Shown here piece after piece: positions 1 through 8,500 of a stretch of 40,061 nucleotides of DNA. A program made the position numbers and the translations under genes. Numbering within the stretch: position 1 is the first letter of the stretch; every line of letters starts with the position of its first letter. The notes beneath the pieces are model-generated. The model was not told where the DNA came from and searched no databases. It was given only the letters and a program-made list of their open reading frames with translations. The stretch is from a bacterium (GTDB lineage Bacteria > Bacillota_I > Bacilli_A > RF39 > UBA660), in contig JAHZGA010000006.1 of the NCBI GenBank assembly GCA_019421005.1, positions 1 to 40,061 of the forward strand, read 5' to 3'.

Positions 1-2
1 AT

Positions 3-59
3 GCTGATAGATACTGTGTTTTAGCGGATAATCAGATTTTTATTGTGTTTTTAATATAA
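3..59 (+). CDS. possible C-terminal tail of an upstream gene (partial)
   Basis: An open frame enters from the left edge and ends at a TAA at 57-59, giving an 18-residue hydrophobic tail ending IFIVFLI. It could be the end of a gene that starts outside the window. The stretch is too short to assign and may be chance. Confidence 0.2.
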   Translation, partial: ADRYCVLADNQIFIVFLI

Positions 60-83
60 AAAATTAAAAAATTTATTGTATTC

Positions 84-101
84 ATGAAAATATTTTTTCA
101 T
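84..101 (+). terminator. weak AT-only hairpin, possible terminator
   Basis: ATGAAAA (84-90) can pair with TTTTCAT (95-101) around a 4-nt loop. The stem has almost no G-C pairs and no separate T-run, so termination is only possible. It lies between the frame ending at 59 and the promoter at 103-131. Confidence 0.2.
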
Positions 102-102
102 A

Positions 103-131
103 TTGAAAAAGTATTAAAAATATAGTATAAT
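103..131 (+). promoter_or_regulatory. sigma-A-type promoter
   Basis: TTGAAA (103-108), a 17-nt spacer and TATAAT (126-131). Transcription should begin near 138, giving a leader of about 22 nt before the ATG at 160. It probably drives the three-gene run up to 3445. Confidence 0.65.
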
Positions 132-159
132 TAATTAATGATAAGGAGTGATTTATTCA

Positions 160-588
160 ATGAAAAAACACAAGAAAAAAATTATTTTAGGAATAGTGAT
201 TTTATTTTTATTATCATTAATTTATTTAATTTTAACAATGTTACCTAATAGTAGTAAAAGTTTATATGGTAATAGATTAGATGGTATTGAAGATGTTAAA
301 ATTACTGATAAAGATTTAAGTAAAATAGATAAAAAATTAAAAGAAGTAGAAGGCGTTAAAGAGGTTGATAGTGATATTAAAGGTAGATTAATTAACTTTA
401 ATGTTAAAGTTGATGATGGAATAGATTTATCTATTAATGACCAATTAGAACCAATTATAACTGATAGTTTTGATAAAGAAGAATTAAAATATTATGACTT
501 ACAACTATTTATTAAAAATAAAGAAAAAACAATTATTGGTTATAAACATAAAACAAGTGATAAATTTGTTTGGTCAAATAACAAGTAA
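160..588 (+). CDS. small membrane-anchored protein, unknown function
   Basis: A 142-residue protein that I do not recognise. It starts with a basic stretch (MKKHKKK) and one membrane segment at about residues 6-28. A hydrophilic, acidic-lysine domain follows, probably outside the membrane. ATG at 160 is preferred because AAGGAG (143-148) sits 11 nt upstream; the in-frame GTG at 148 overlaps that ribosome-binding site. The gene is followed after 11 nt by the substrate-binding/GGDEF gene and probably shares its promoter, so the two may act together at the membrane. Confidence is high that it is a real gene and low for any function. Confidence 0.75.
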   Translation: MKKHKKKIILGIVILFLLSLIYLILTMLPNSSKSLYGNRLDGIEDVKITDKDLSKIDKKLKEVEGVKEVDSDIKGRLINFNVKVDDGIDLSINDQLEPIITDSFDKEELKYYDLQLFIKNKEKTIIGYKHKTSDKFVWSNNK

Positions 589-599
589 GGAGTTAAATT

Positions 600-2618
600 A
601 TGAAAAAGAAAATAATAATAATTTTTAGTTTTTTAGCCTTAATATTATTAGGAGTAACTATCTTTATATTTAGTAAAAAAGATGAAAAAACAACTCTAAC
701 TTTATTAGAAAAAAAATGGATTGATAGCAATAAAAATAGTGTAATTGACTTTGGAATTGCTAATAACATTCCAATTTTTAGTACTGATGGAGAAGGTGTA
801 ATTTTTGATTTTTTAAGCGATTTAGAAAAAGATACTGGATTAGAATTTAACAAAGTATATTTAGATCAAACTAATGAATATGGATTTGAACTAAAAACTA
901 AAAAAACTAAAAATGATATTTTAGTTGACCAAGATAATTATGTTTTATTAACTAAAGAAAAAGTTAAATTTACTAAAACTTCTGATATTAAAAACATGAC
1001 TATTGGAGTTTTAAACGAAGATTTAACTAACGTTAATAAATATTTGACTGGTTCATCTGATATAAGTTTTAAAACTTTTAAAACTACTGAAGAATTATAT
1101 GAAGAATTAAAAAATGATACCGTAGAAGGAATTATTGTTAAAAAAATAAGTAACTTAAAAAATATAATTGAAAATGATGATATTAATATTGCTTATAATT
1201 TAACTGATTATACTAATGATTTTGTTATTAAATTAGGTAATGAGGAAAAATTAAATAATATTTTAACTAAATATTATAAAAAATGGTTTAAAGAAAATTA
1301 TCAAGCAACTTTTAATAAACATTTAGTTAATACATACTTTGATTATGCTGGATTTGATGAAAAAGCTAAAACTAATTTTAAAAGTAAAAGATATAAATAT
1401 GGCTTTATTGACGATGGAATGTACTCTAGCACTGTTAATAATATTATGATAGGAACAAATAACACTGTTATAGAAGACTTTGCTCAATTAGCAGGAATAG
1501 AAGTAAATTATAAAAAATTTAATAACAATGAAGAATTATTAAATGAATTTAACTCTAATAATTTAGACTTTATCTTTAATGATAATAGTATTGATAGCTA
1601 TCGAATGGATGTAAAAGATACAATTTCTATATATGATGAACAATTAGTAATAGCTTCTCCTATAAATAAAAATATTGTTGTTAACTCTATTAATTCTTTA
1701 GAAAATGAAAAAGTATTAACAGTTAAAAATAGTGAAATTAATAAATATTTAATTAGTAATAATGTAAAAGTAAAACAATATGATAACATTAATGAATTAG
1801 TTAAAGATTTAAATAACAATATTATAGCAATTGATAAAGATAGTTTTAATTATTATCAATTAAAAGAATTAAAAAATTATAAAATAGATTTACAAACAGG
1901 TTTAGATAATGAATATGTATTTACCATTAGAAGTATGAATGAAAATATTGTATTTATAAACTTTTTCGATTTCTATTTATCATATGTTAATGAAAAAAGT
2001 TTAATTAATGATGGATTAAATACAACTTTAAATGCTAAAAACAATTCTAGTGAGATTGTTAAATTAATTATTTATATTATAACTGCTTTATTAATAATTT
2101 TTATAGCAATTACATCATATAAAATTATATTTAAAAAAGAAAAGAAACTTCCAAAAATTGGAAAAGATGGTAAATTAAAATATATAGATTTACTTACATC
2201 ATTAAAAAATCGTAATTATTTAAATGATCACATTGAAGCTTGGGATAATAGTGAAATATATCCACAAACTATTATTATAGTTGATTTAAATAATATTGCT
2301 TATATTAATGATAATTATGGGCATAATGAAGGTGATGAGGTAATTAGAGAAGCTGCTAATATATTAATTAGAAACCAAATTGATAATAGTGAAATAATTA
2401 GAACTAATGGTAATGAATTTTTAATATATTTAGTACAATATAGTGAAAAAGATGTTATAACTTATATTCATAAATTAAATAAAGAATTTAAGGATTTAGC
2501 GCATGGTTTTGGAGCTGCTATAGGTTATAGTGTTATTAATGATGGAATTAAAACCATTGATGATGCTATAAATGAAGCTACTTTAGATATGCGTAATAAC
2601 AAAGATGAATTAAATTAG
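600..2618 (+). CDS. tandem solute-binding (SBP_bac_3-like) protein with degenerate GGDEF domain
   Basis: A 672-residue membrane sensor-like protein. A signal-anchor helix (about 4-25) is followed by two consecutive regions resembling type-3 solute-binding proteins (about 37-245 and 265-470). A second membrane helix (about 497-523) leads to a C-terminal GGDEF-family domain. The family landmarks DLLTSLKNRNYL and INDNYGHNEGD are present, but the signature GG(D/E)EF reads NGNEF and no RxxD inhibitory site precedes it. Diguanylate cyclase activity is therefore unlikely, and nucleotide binding or signalling through a partner is more plausible. This is a receptor layout: extracellular ligand binding coupled to a cytoplasmic module. 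GGAG precedes the ATG. It lies 11 nt after the small membrane protein and 8 nt before the YihY gene, which suggests one operon. Confidence 0.75.
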   Translation: MKKKIIIIFSFLALILLGVTIFIFSKKDEKTTLTLLEKKWIDSNKNSVIDFGIANNIPIFSTDGEGVIFDFLSDLEKDTGLEFNKVYLDQTNEYGFELKTKKTKNDILVDQDNYVLLTKEKVKFTKTSDIKNMTIGVLNEDLTNVNKYLTGSSDISFKTFKTTEELYEELKNDTVEGIIVKKISNLKNIIENDDINIAYNLTDYTNDFVIKLGNEEKLNNILTKYYKKWFKENYQATFNKHLVNTYFDYAGFDEKAKTNFKSKRYKYGFIDDGMYSSTVNNIMIGTNNTVIEDFAQLAGIEVNYKKFNNNEELLNEFNSNNLDFIFNDNSIDSYRMDVKDTISIYDEQLVIASPINKNIVVNSINSLENEKVLTVKNSEINKYLISNNVKVKQYDNINELVKDLNNNIIAIDKDSFNYYQLKELKNYKIDLQTGLDNEYVFTIRSMNENIVFINFFDFYLSYVNEKSLINDGLNTTLNAKNNSSEIVKLIIYIITALLIIFIAITSYKIIFKKEKKLPKIGKDGKLKYIDLLTSLKNRNYLNDHIEAWDNSEIYPQTIIIVDLNNIAYINDNYGHNEGDEVIREAANILIRNQIDNSEIIRTNGNEFLIYLVQYSEKDVITYIHKLNKEFKDLAHGFGAAIGYSVINDGIKTIDDAINEATLDMRNNKDELN

Positions 2619-2626
2619 GAGTAAAT

Positions 2627-3445
2627 ATGGAAAAAATTAAAAAGGTTAGCCAAGATTTTTGGAAAATAATTATTAAACCCGAAATGGGAATTTTACCAGG
2701 ACAAATTGCATTCTTTTTAGTCCTTTCAATTATTCCACTAGTAACTTTAATAGGTTATATTGGTGGCCTTTTTTCCATGTCAATTGAAACAATGAGTAGT
2801 TTTGTAGTTGATGTTTTACCAAGTGAAATAACAGATTTATTACTTCCTTATATTTTAAGAGAAACATCAACTTCTAATACTATAATATTTATGATTATTG
2901 GATTTTTTGTTGCTTCAAATGGATGTTTTTCAATTATAACAGCTTGTAATACTTTATATGGTATAAAAGGTAATGGTTATATTAAAAACCGAATTAAAGC
3001 TCTTTTTCTAACCATTATCCTAGTACTTTTATTTTTTATAACTGCTGCTTTTCTAGCATTTGGTGATATTATTTTAAATACCATTATGCACCTAGGTTTT
3101 ATTGAACCATTAAGTGAACAAGTTTATTATTTTTTAGTTTTATTAAAATGGCCAGTTGCTTTAATTATTGTTTTTATTTTTATCAAACTAATTTATAAAC
3201 TAGCACCTGATCAATATATCGAAAGTAAATATTTAAATGAAGGCGCATTATTTGTAACTATATCTTGGTTATTTGTAACTGCTATATATTCATTTTATAT
3301 AAATAATCTTGCTCACTATGACATATTCTATGGTACTTTAGCAAACATTGTCATTCTTATGATGTGGATATATATATTATCATATTTGTTAGTTTTAGGA
3401 ATTGCTATTAATGTTAATCGTTATAACATGGAAAAAAAAGGTTAA
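2627..3445 (+). CDS. YihY/virulence factor BrkB family membrane protein
   Basis: A 272-residue integral membrane protein with about six hydrophobic helices. The N-terminal region PEMGILPGQIAFFLVLSIIP and the later ASNGCFSIITACNTLYGI stretch match the YihY/BrkB family. These proteins were once annotated as RNase BN but are now regarded as membrane proteins of uncertain, possibly transport, function. The ATG at 2627 has TAGGAG upstream overlapping the previous stop codon. The 8-nt gap from the preceding gene suggests cotranscription. Length is typical for the family. The C-terminal region carries the motif LANIVILMMWIYILSYLLVLG, quoted here only as a landmark for the last helices. Confidence 0.85.
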   Translation: MEKIKKVSQDFWKIIIKPEMGILPGQIAFFLVLSIIPLVTLIGYIGGLFSMSIETMSSFVVDVLPSEITDLLLPYILRETSTSNTIIFMIIGFFVASNGCFSIITACNTLYGIKGNGYIKNRIKALFLTIILVLLFFITAAFLAFGDIILNTIMHLGFIEPLSEQVYYFLVLLKWPVALIIVFIFIKLIYKLAPDQYIESKYLNEGALFVTISWLFVTAIYSFYINNLAHYDIFYGTLANIVILMMWIYILSYLLVLGIAINVNRYNMEKKG

Positions 3446-3465
3446 ATAATAATTATAGATATTTA

Positions 3466-3593
3466 TATAATAGTAATAGATACATATTTATTACCGTATG
3501 TATTAAATAGGTCACATTTAGTACCGAATGAGTTTAACTGTGAACTACTAAGTATTAGTTTTAGGTAATGCTAAAAAGAGTTTAACTCTTTTT
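3466..3593 (+). promoter_or_regulatory. putative promoter and structured leader ending in a terminator-like hairpin
   Basis: A TATAAT (3466-3471) without a clear -35 is followed by about 100 nt of non-coding sequence ending in a perfect inverted repeat. AAAAAGAGTT (3573-3582) pairs with AACTCTTTTT (3584-3593), just 5 nt before the GGAGG of the CinA-like gene. The repeat may simply end the YihY transcript. It could instead be an attenuator in a leader. A second copy of GAGTTTAACT lies at 3530-3539. I do not recognise a known riboswitch class here. Confidence 0.35.
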
Positions 3594-3607
3594 CTAATGG
3601 AGGTCTT

Positions 3608-4072
3608 ATGAAAGAAGTTGTAGAAAAATTAATTATAAAAAACAAAACCATTTCAACAATGGAATCATGTACAGGTGGTGCTTTAGTTAATGAAATAACT
3701 AATATAGAAGGTTCAAGTAAAGTAATCAGTTATAGTGCAATTACATATTCTAATGAATTTAAAATAAAAATGGGAGTTAATGAAGAAACAATTTTAAAAT
3801 ATAGTGTCTATAGTATGGAGGTAGCAGATTTAATGAGTAAAAAAATAAGTGAATTTGCTAACTCTAATTATGGAGTAGGGATAACTGGTAAATTAAATAG
3901 AATTGATGAAAACAACCCCTATGGAGATAATTCTATAGTTTTTATTAGTATTTATGATAAAGATAATAACAAATTTTATAATAAAACAGTTCAAGTTGAA
4001 AAGAAAACTAGAAAAGAATGTAAAGAACAAATTGTAAAAAATGTTATTAAAATATTGAATGAAATTATCTAA
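3608..4072 (+). CDS. CinA-type nicotinamide-nucleotide amidohydrolase (PncC domain)
   Basis: A 154-residue stand-alone CinA C-terminal domain. This family hydrolyses NMN to nicotinate mononucleotide in pyridine-nucleotide salvage. The hallmark ESCTGG at residues 18-23 is intact. It is followed by the expected NITEGS-type loop (IEGSSKVI), a YSNEFK segment and a VYSMEVADLMS segment corresponding to the family's VSxEVAxxMA. The second signature, usually TGIAGP, here reads TGKLNR, so activity needs caution. The N-terminal MoaB-like domain of full-length CinA is absent, as in many short homologues. GGAGG precedes the ATG. A terminator hairpin follows, so the gene appears to be its own unit. Confidence 0.8.
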   Translation: MKEVVEKLIIKNKTISTMESCTGGALVNEITNIEGSSKVISYSAITYSNEFKIKMGVNEETILKYSVYSMEVADLMSKKISEFANSNYGVGITGKLNRIDENNPYGDNSIVFISIYDKDNNKFYNKTVQVEKKTRKECKEQIVKNVIKILNEII

Positions 4073-4093
4073 AAGAAACAATAAGTTTCTTTT
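4071..4093 (+). terminator. intrinsic terminator after the CinA-like gene
   Basis: AAAAGAAAC (4071-4079) pairs perfectly with GTTTCTTTT (4085-4093) around a 5-nt loop. The stem overlaps the TAA stop and ends in a T-run. Confidence 0.7.
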
Positions 4094-4144
4094 AATATTG
4101 ACTAATTATTAAAAATGAAATATTATAAACTTGAAGGAGATATT

Positions 4145-5335
4145 ATGAACGAATTAAAAGAAATGGAACAAGTTATAATAAAAAAAAGAAAAAGGCCATT
4201 ATTTAGTCGAAAATTTAGAAAATTAAAAATCTATAATTTAAAAACATTAAAAAATAGTTATTTAGTTGATTTGAAACATCCAATAATAACAACTAACAAA
4301 AAAATTACAATTGTAACGCCTAAACAACTAAATAAAGTAAAATTAGATGTTAAAAAAAATATAGTTAATGTAGATTATCAAACTAAAATAAAAGATTTAA
4401 TGAAAAAGAGAATAAATGAAAATAAGAATAAAATAAAATTATTAAGAGAAAAAGTTAATAAAATAGATAATAGTAATTTATATAAAATAACTGATATTCA
4501 AGCATCATTAGAACAAATATCTGAAATAAAAAATAAAATAAAAACTATAAAATTAGAAACATTAATTTTAAGTAACTTAAATGATTTTGATGATATTAGT
4601 AAATTGAAAAATGAAAAATTAGAAAAATATACTTATGATTATAAAGAAATTGCTTCAAATGAACAAATAAAAGAATTATTAAAAGAATGTAGAAATGAAA
4701 TAAATTATGTTGATAATATAATAAGTCTTTATGATAAAACTATTTATATTGAAGAATTTACAACTGAAATAAAAGAAAAGATAAAAAGAAGAGATGATGA
4801 TTATATTGTCTATGATGATAAATTTAAAAGTGTTTTAGCTAATTCTAAAGATGATATTGAAAATTTAGATAATAAGATAAATGATATAGATAAATTATTA
4901 GAAAAAATTAAAAAATTTGAAGAAGTTAAAGATGAACTATCTATTCATAAATTAAAAAAAATAGTTGATCAATATACAATTTATTTATTTAAAACTGATT
5001 TTATTATGAAAATATTTAAACTTTTAAATTTGAAATTTTTTATAAAAGAAGAAAGTAGAACTGAATTAATAAAAAGAATATATACTGAATATAGTTATGA
5101 GATAGGTAAAAGTGTAGATAGTTTAAAAAATATTACTGATAAAATAGAAAATAATTTAAATGAAATTTCTAATTTAAAAGAAACTTTTTATAGTAAATTT
5201 TATAAATATAAAGATGTAATAGAGGAATATGATTTAATTTATAATAAAATAGATAAGCTAGAAAAAAGTTTAAATGAACAAAATTTAAAAATAAGTAAAA
5301 AAGTTAAAAAACTTAAAAATATAAAATTAGGATAA
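4145..5335 (+). CDS. coiled-coil protein, unknown function
   Basis: A 396-residue protein that I do not recognise. It is extremely rich in Lys, Glu, Asn and Ile. Long heptad-like helical stretches suggest coiled coils (about residues 75-135, 215-265 and 320-390). I see no signal peptide, membrane helix or catalytic motif. A basic N-terminal stretch (IIKKRKRPLFSRKFRK) may bind nucleic acid or membrane, which is a guess. ATG 4145 is preferred over the in-frame ATG at 4115 because GGAGA lies just upstream at 4136-4140. The gene sits alone between two terminators. Confidence 0.6.
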   Translation: MNELKEMEQVIIKKRKRPLFSRKFRKLKIYNLKTLKNSYLVDLKHPIITTNKKITIVTPKQLNKVKLDVKKNIVNVDYQTKIKDLMKKRINENKNKIKLLREKVNKIDNSNLYKITDIQASLEQISEIKNKIKTIKLETLILSNLNDFDDISKLKNEKLEKYTYDYKEIASNEQIKELLKECRNEINYVDNIISLYDKTIYIEEFTTEIKEKIKRRDDDYIVYDDKFKSVLANSKDDIENLDNKINDIDKLLEKIKKFEEVKDELSIHKLKKIVDQYTIYLFKTDFIMKIFKLLNLKFFIKEESRTELIKRIYTEYSYEIGKSVDSLKNITDKIENNLNEISNLKETFYSKFYKYKDVIEEYDLIYNKIDKLEKSLNEQNLKISKKVKKLKNIKLG

Positions 5336-5413
5336 TTTAATATATTTAGTGTAGACTTTGTTTTGGCAATTTGGTATAAAATTTAACTTGTATTTTAATT
5401 AAATGATAATTGA

Positions 5414-5446
5414 GAGAAATTTATAAAAAAAAATTTCTCCCTTTTT
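5414..5446 (+). terminator. intrinsic terminator after the coiled-coil gene
   Basis: GAGAAATTT (5414-5422) pairs with AAATTTCTC (5431-5439) around an A-rich loop, followed by CCTTTTT. It separates the coiled-coil gene from the polC promoter. Confidence 0.75.
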
Positions 5447-5467
5447 GTTGATAACCATTTAAAAATA

Positions 5468-5496
5468 GTGACTTTTATAGGCGCATTTGATATAAT
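5468..5496 (+). promoter_or_regulatory. polC promoter
   Basis: GTGACT (5468-5473), a 17-nt spacer and an extended -10 (TGA then TATAAT at 5491-5496). A short leader and AAGGAAAG precede the polC ATG. Confidence 0.55.
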
Positions 5497-5519
5497 TAAA
5501 TAAGAAGGAAAGTGATAAT

Positions 5520-8500
5520 ATGGAAGCAAATTTAGAAAAATTATTAAAAAGATGTCAATTAAAAAGTGATAATTATCCTTTCTTTGAAAATGGAAAATTA
5601 ATAAAAATAATTGGAAATAAAGAGAAAACTAAATATCTATTTAGATTAGAACTTACAACTAATTTACCTGTTGATGTTTATACTGAATTATTAGAACTAT
5701 TAAAAAAAGAATTTAATTTTTGTGAAAAAATAATTCTTGAAATAATAGCTAAAAATATTGACTTAAATATAATTAATGATTACTTTAAATATACAATAAA
5801 TAAATATAAAAAAAATAATCCTTTATTAGAAATGTTTGTAGATAGTAAAATAGAACTAATTGGTAATAAATTAAAAATAAATATCAACAATAGGGCTGAA
5901 GCAATGAAATTAGATAGTATTAAAGCACAACTATTAAAAGATTTAAACTATTATGGATATAAAATAGATAACTTTGATTATCAAATTAGTCAAGAAGATA
6001 GTCAAAAAATTCGTGAAGAAATTGCTAATGAAATGAATAAATATAATAATATAGAAGTTAAAGAGGTAGCTAAACCAAAAAATAATTATAAAGCTAAAAC
6101 TAGTGAAGGTGCAATATTAGGAAGAATTATTCAAGAAGAAGCAATTAAAATAAAAACTTTAATAGGACCAGTCAACAGCGCTACTATTGAAGCTTGTATT
6201 TTTGAAATTGATATAAGAGAAACTAAAACTCAACTAAAAATAGTAACCTTAAAAGTAACTGATTATACTGATAGTATTTATTGCAAATTATTTGTTAATG
6301 ATGAAGAAGAATTTACTAGATTATCAGGACTATTAAAAAAGGGTAAATGGTATAAAATAAGAGGTAATGTTAAAGATGATCCTTATTCTAATGAACTTGT
6401 TATAAGTGCATATGATATTAATCCAACTGACCATGTAGAAGAAGTTATCATGGATAATGCTAAAGAAAAAAGAGTTGAATTACATGCTCATACTAAAATG
6501 AGTCAAATGGATGGAGTAGTAGAAAGTAAAGATTTATTGAAACAAGCTTTAAAATGGGGACATAAAGCAATTGCTATAACCGATCATAATGGTTTACAAG
6601 CATTTCCTGATGTTTATACATTTGTAAGGGACTATAATAAAGAACATGAAGAACCTTTTAAAGCAATTTATGGGGTTGAATTAACTATGGTTGATGATGA
6701 TATTGATATAGTTGTTAGACCAAATGAATCTAAATTACTAGAAAATACATATGTAGTATTTGACTTTGAAACAACTGGTTTAAATGCTGGTGGAAAAGAC
6801 TCTATAATTGAAGTTGGTGCTGTAAAAATATTTAATGGTGAAATAATAGATCGTTTTTCTAAACTAATCGATCCGAAAGTTAAACTATCTGAAAAAATAA
6901 CTGAAATAACTCATATAACTGATGAAATTTTAAAAGGAAAACCTAGTGAAGAAGAAGTAATTAAAGAATTTATTGATTGGTTTGGAGATTTACCTATGGT
7001 TGCTCATAATGCCAAATTTGATGTTTCATTTTTAGAAATGGCTTATAAAAAATATAATTTTGGAACATTTAAAAATACAGTAATTGATACACTTGAACTA
7101 TCTAGAACAATGGATAATAATTATGCTCGTCATAGTTTATCTGCTTTAGTAAAAAGATATAATGTTCCTTTTGATGAAGATGCTCATCACCGCGCTGATT
7201 ACGATGCTGAAGGAACTGCTTATGTTTTTCATAAAATGTTATTAAAACTAAATGATCGTAATTTTGAAACCATTAAAGATATTGACTCTTTAGTAACAAA
7301 GGATGAAATACATAAATATGGTAGAACTTTCCATATTAATATTTTAGCTAAAACCAAACCTGGTTTAAAAAACTTATTTAAAATAGTAAGCTTTGCTAAT
7401 ACCAAATACTTATATAAAACTCCTCGAATTTTAAAAAGTGTGGTAAATGAATTAAGAGAAGGATTACTTATAGGTAGTGGATGTTATGAAAGTGAAGTTT
7501 TTGTACAAGCAAGATCAAAAGGTGATGAAGAATTAACTAATATTATTAATTTTTATGACTATGTTGAAGTTCAGCCACTTGATTGTTATAACCATTTAAT
7601 TCAAAGTGGTGACTTTGAAAATCAAGCCTTATTAATGGAACATATTAAAAAAATAATAAAAAATACTGAAAGTGCTGGTAAATTAATAGTTGCTACAGGT
7701 GATGTTCATCATTTAACAAAAGATGATAAAATTTATCGTGAAATTATTGTTAATCAAAAAGTTCCAGGTGGTGGTAGACATCCTCTAGCGCGTAATAATA
7801 TTAAAGAAATACCTAGTTGTCATTTTAGAACAACTGATGAAATGTTTTCTGATTTTGACTTCCTAGACGAAGAAACAAGATATAAAATAATAGTTGAAAA
7901 CCCTAATAAAATAGCTGATATGGTAGATATTTTAGAAGTAATTGTAGAAACTGGAGGAGTACCATTCTCACCTAAAATTGAAAATTGTTCACAAATTGTA
8001 ACAGATATGGTTTACAATAAAGCCCATGAAATTTATGGTGATCCACTACCGCAATTAATTCAAACAAGAACTGAACAAGAACTTAAAGGAATTATTGATG
8101 GTGGATTTGATGTTGTATATCTCTTATCTCAAAGATTAGTTAAAAAAAGTAATGAAGATGGATATTTAGTTGGTAGTAGGGGTTCAGTTGGCTCATCTTT
8201 TGTTGCAACTATGATGGGAATAACCGAAGTTAATCCTCTTCCTGCTCACTATGTATGTCCTAATTGTAAACATAGTATATTTGAACTAGATGGAAAAGCT
8301 TTAGGAAAAGAATATTCAAGTGGATATGACTTACCTAATATGAACTGTCCAAAATGTCAGACCTTAATGAAAAAAGAAGGTCAAGACATGCCATTTGCCA
8401 CATTTTTAGGTTTTAATGCTGACAAAGTACCTGATATTGACCTTAACTTTTCAGGAGATTATCAATGGCGCGCCCATGAATATACTAAAGAATTGTTAGG

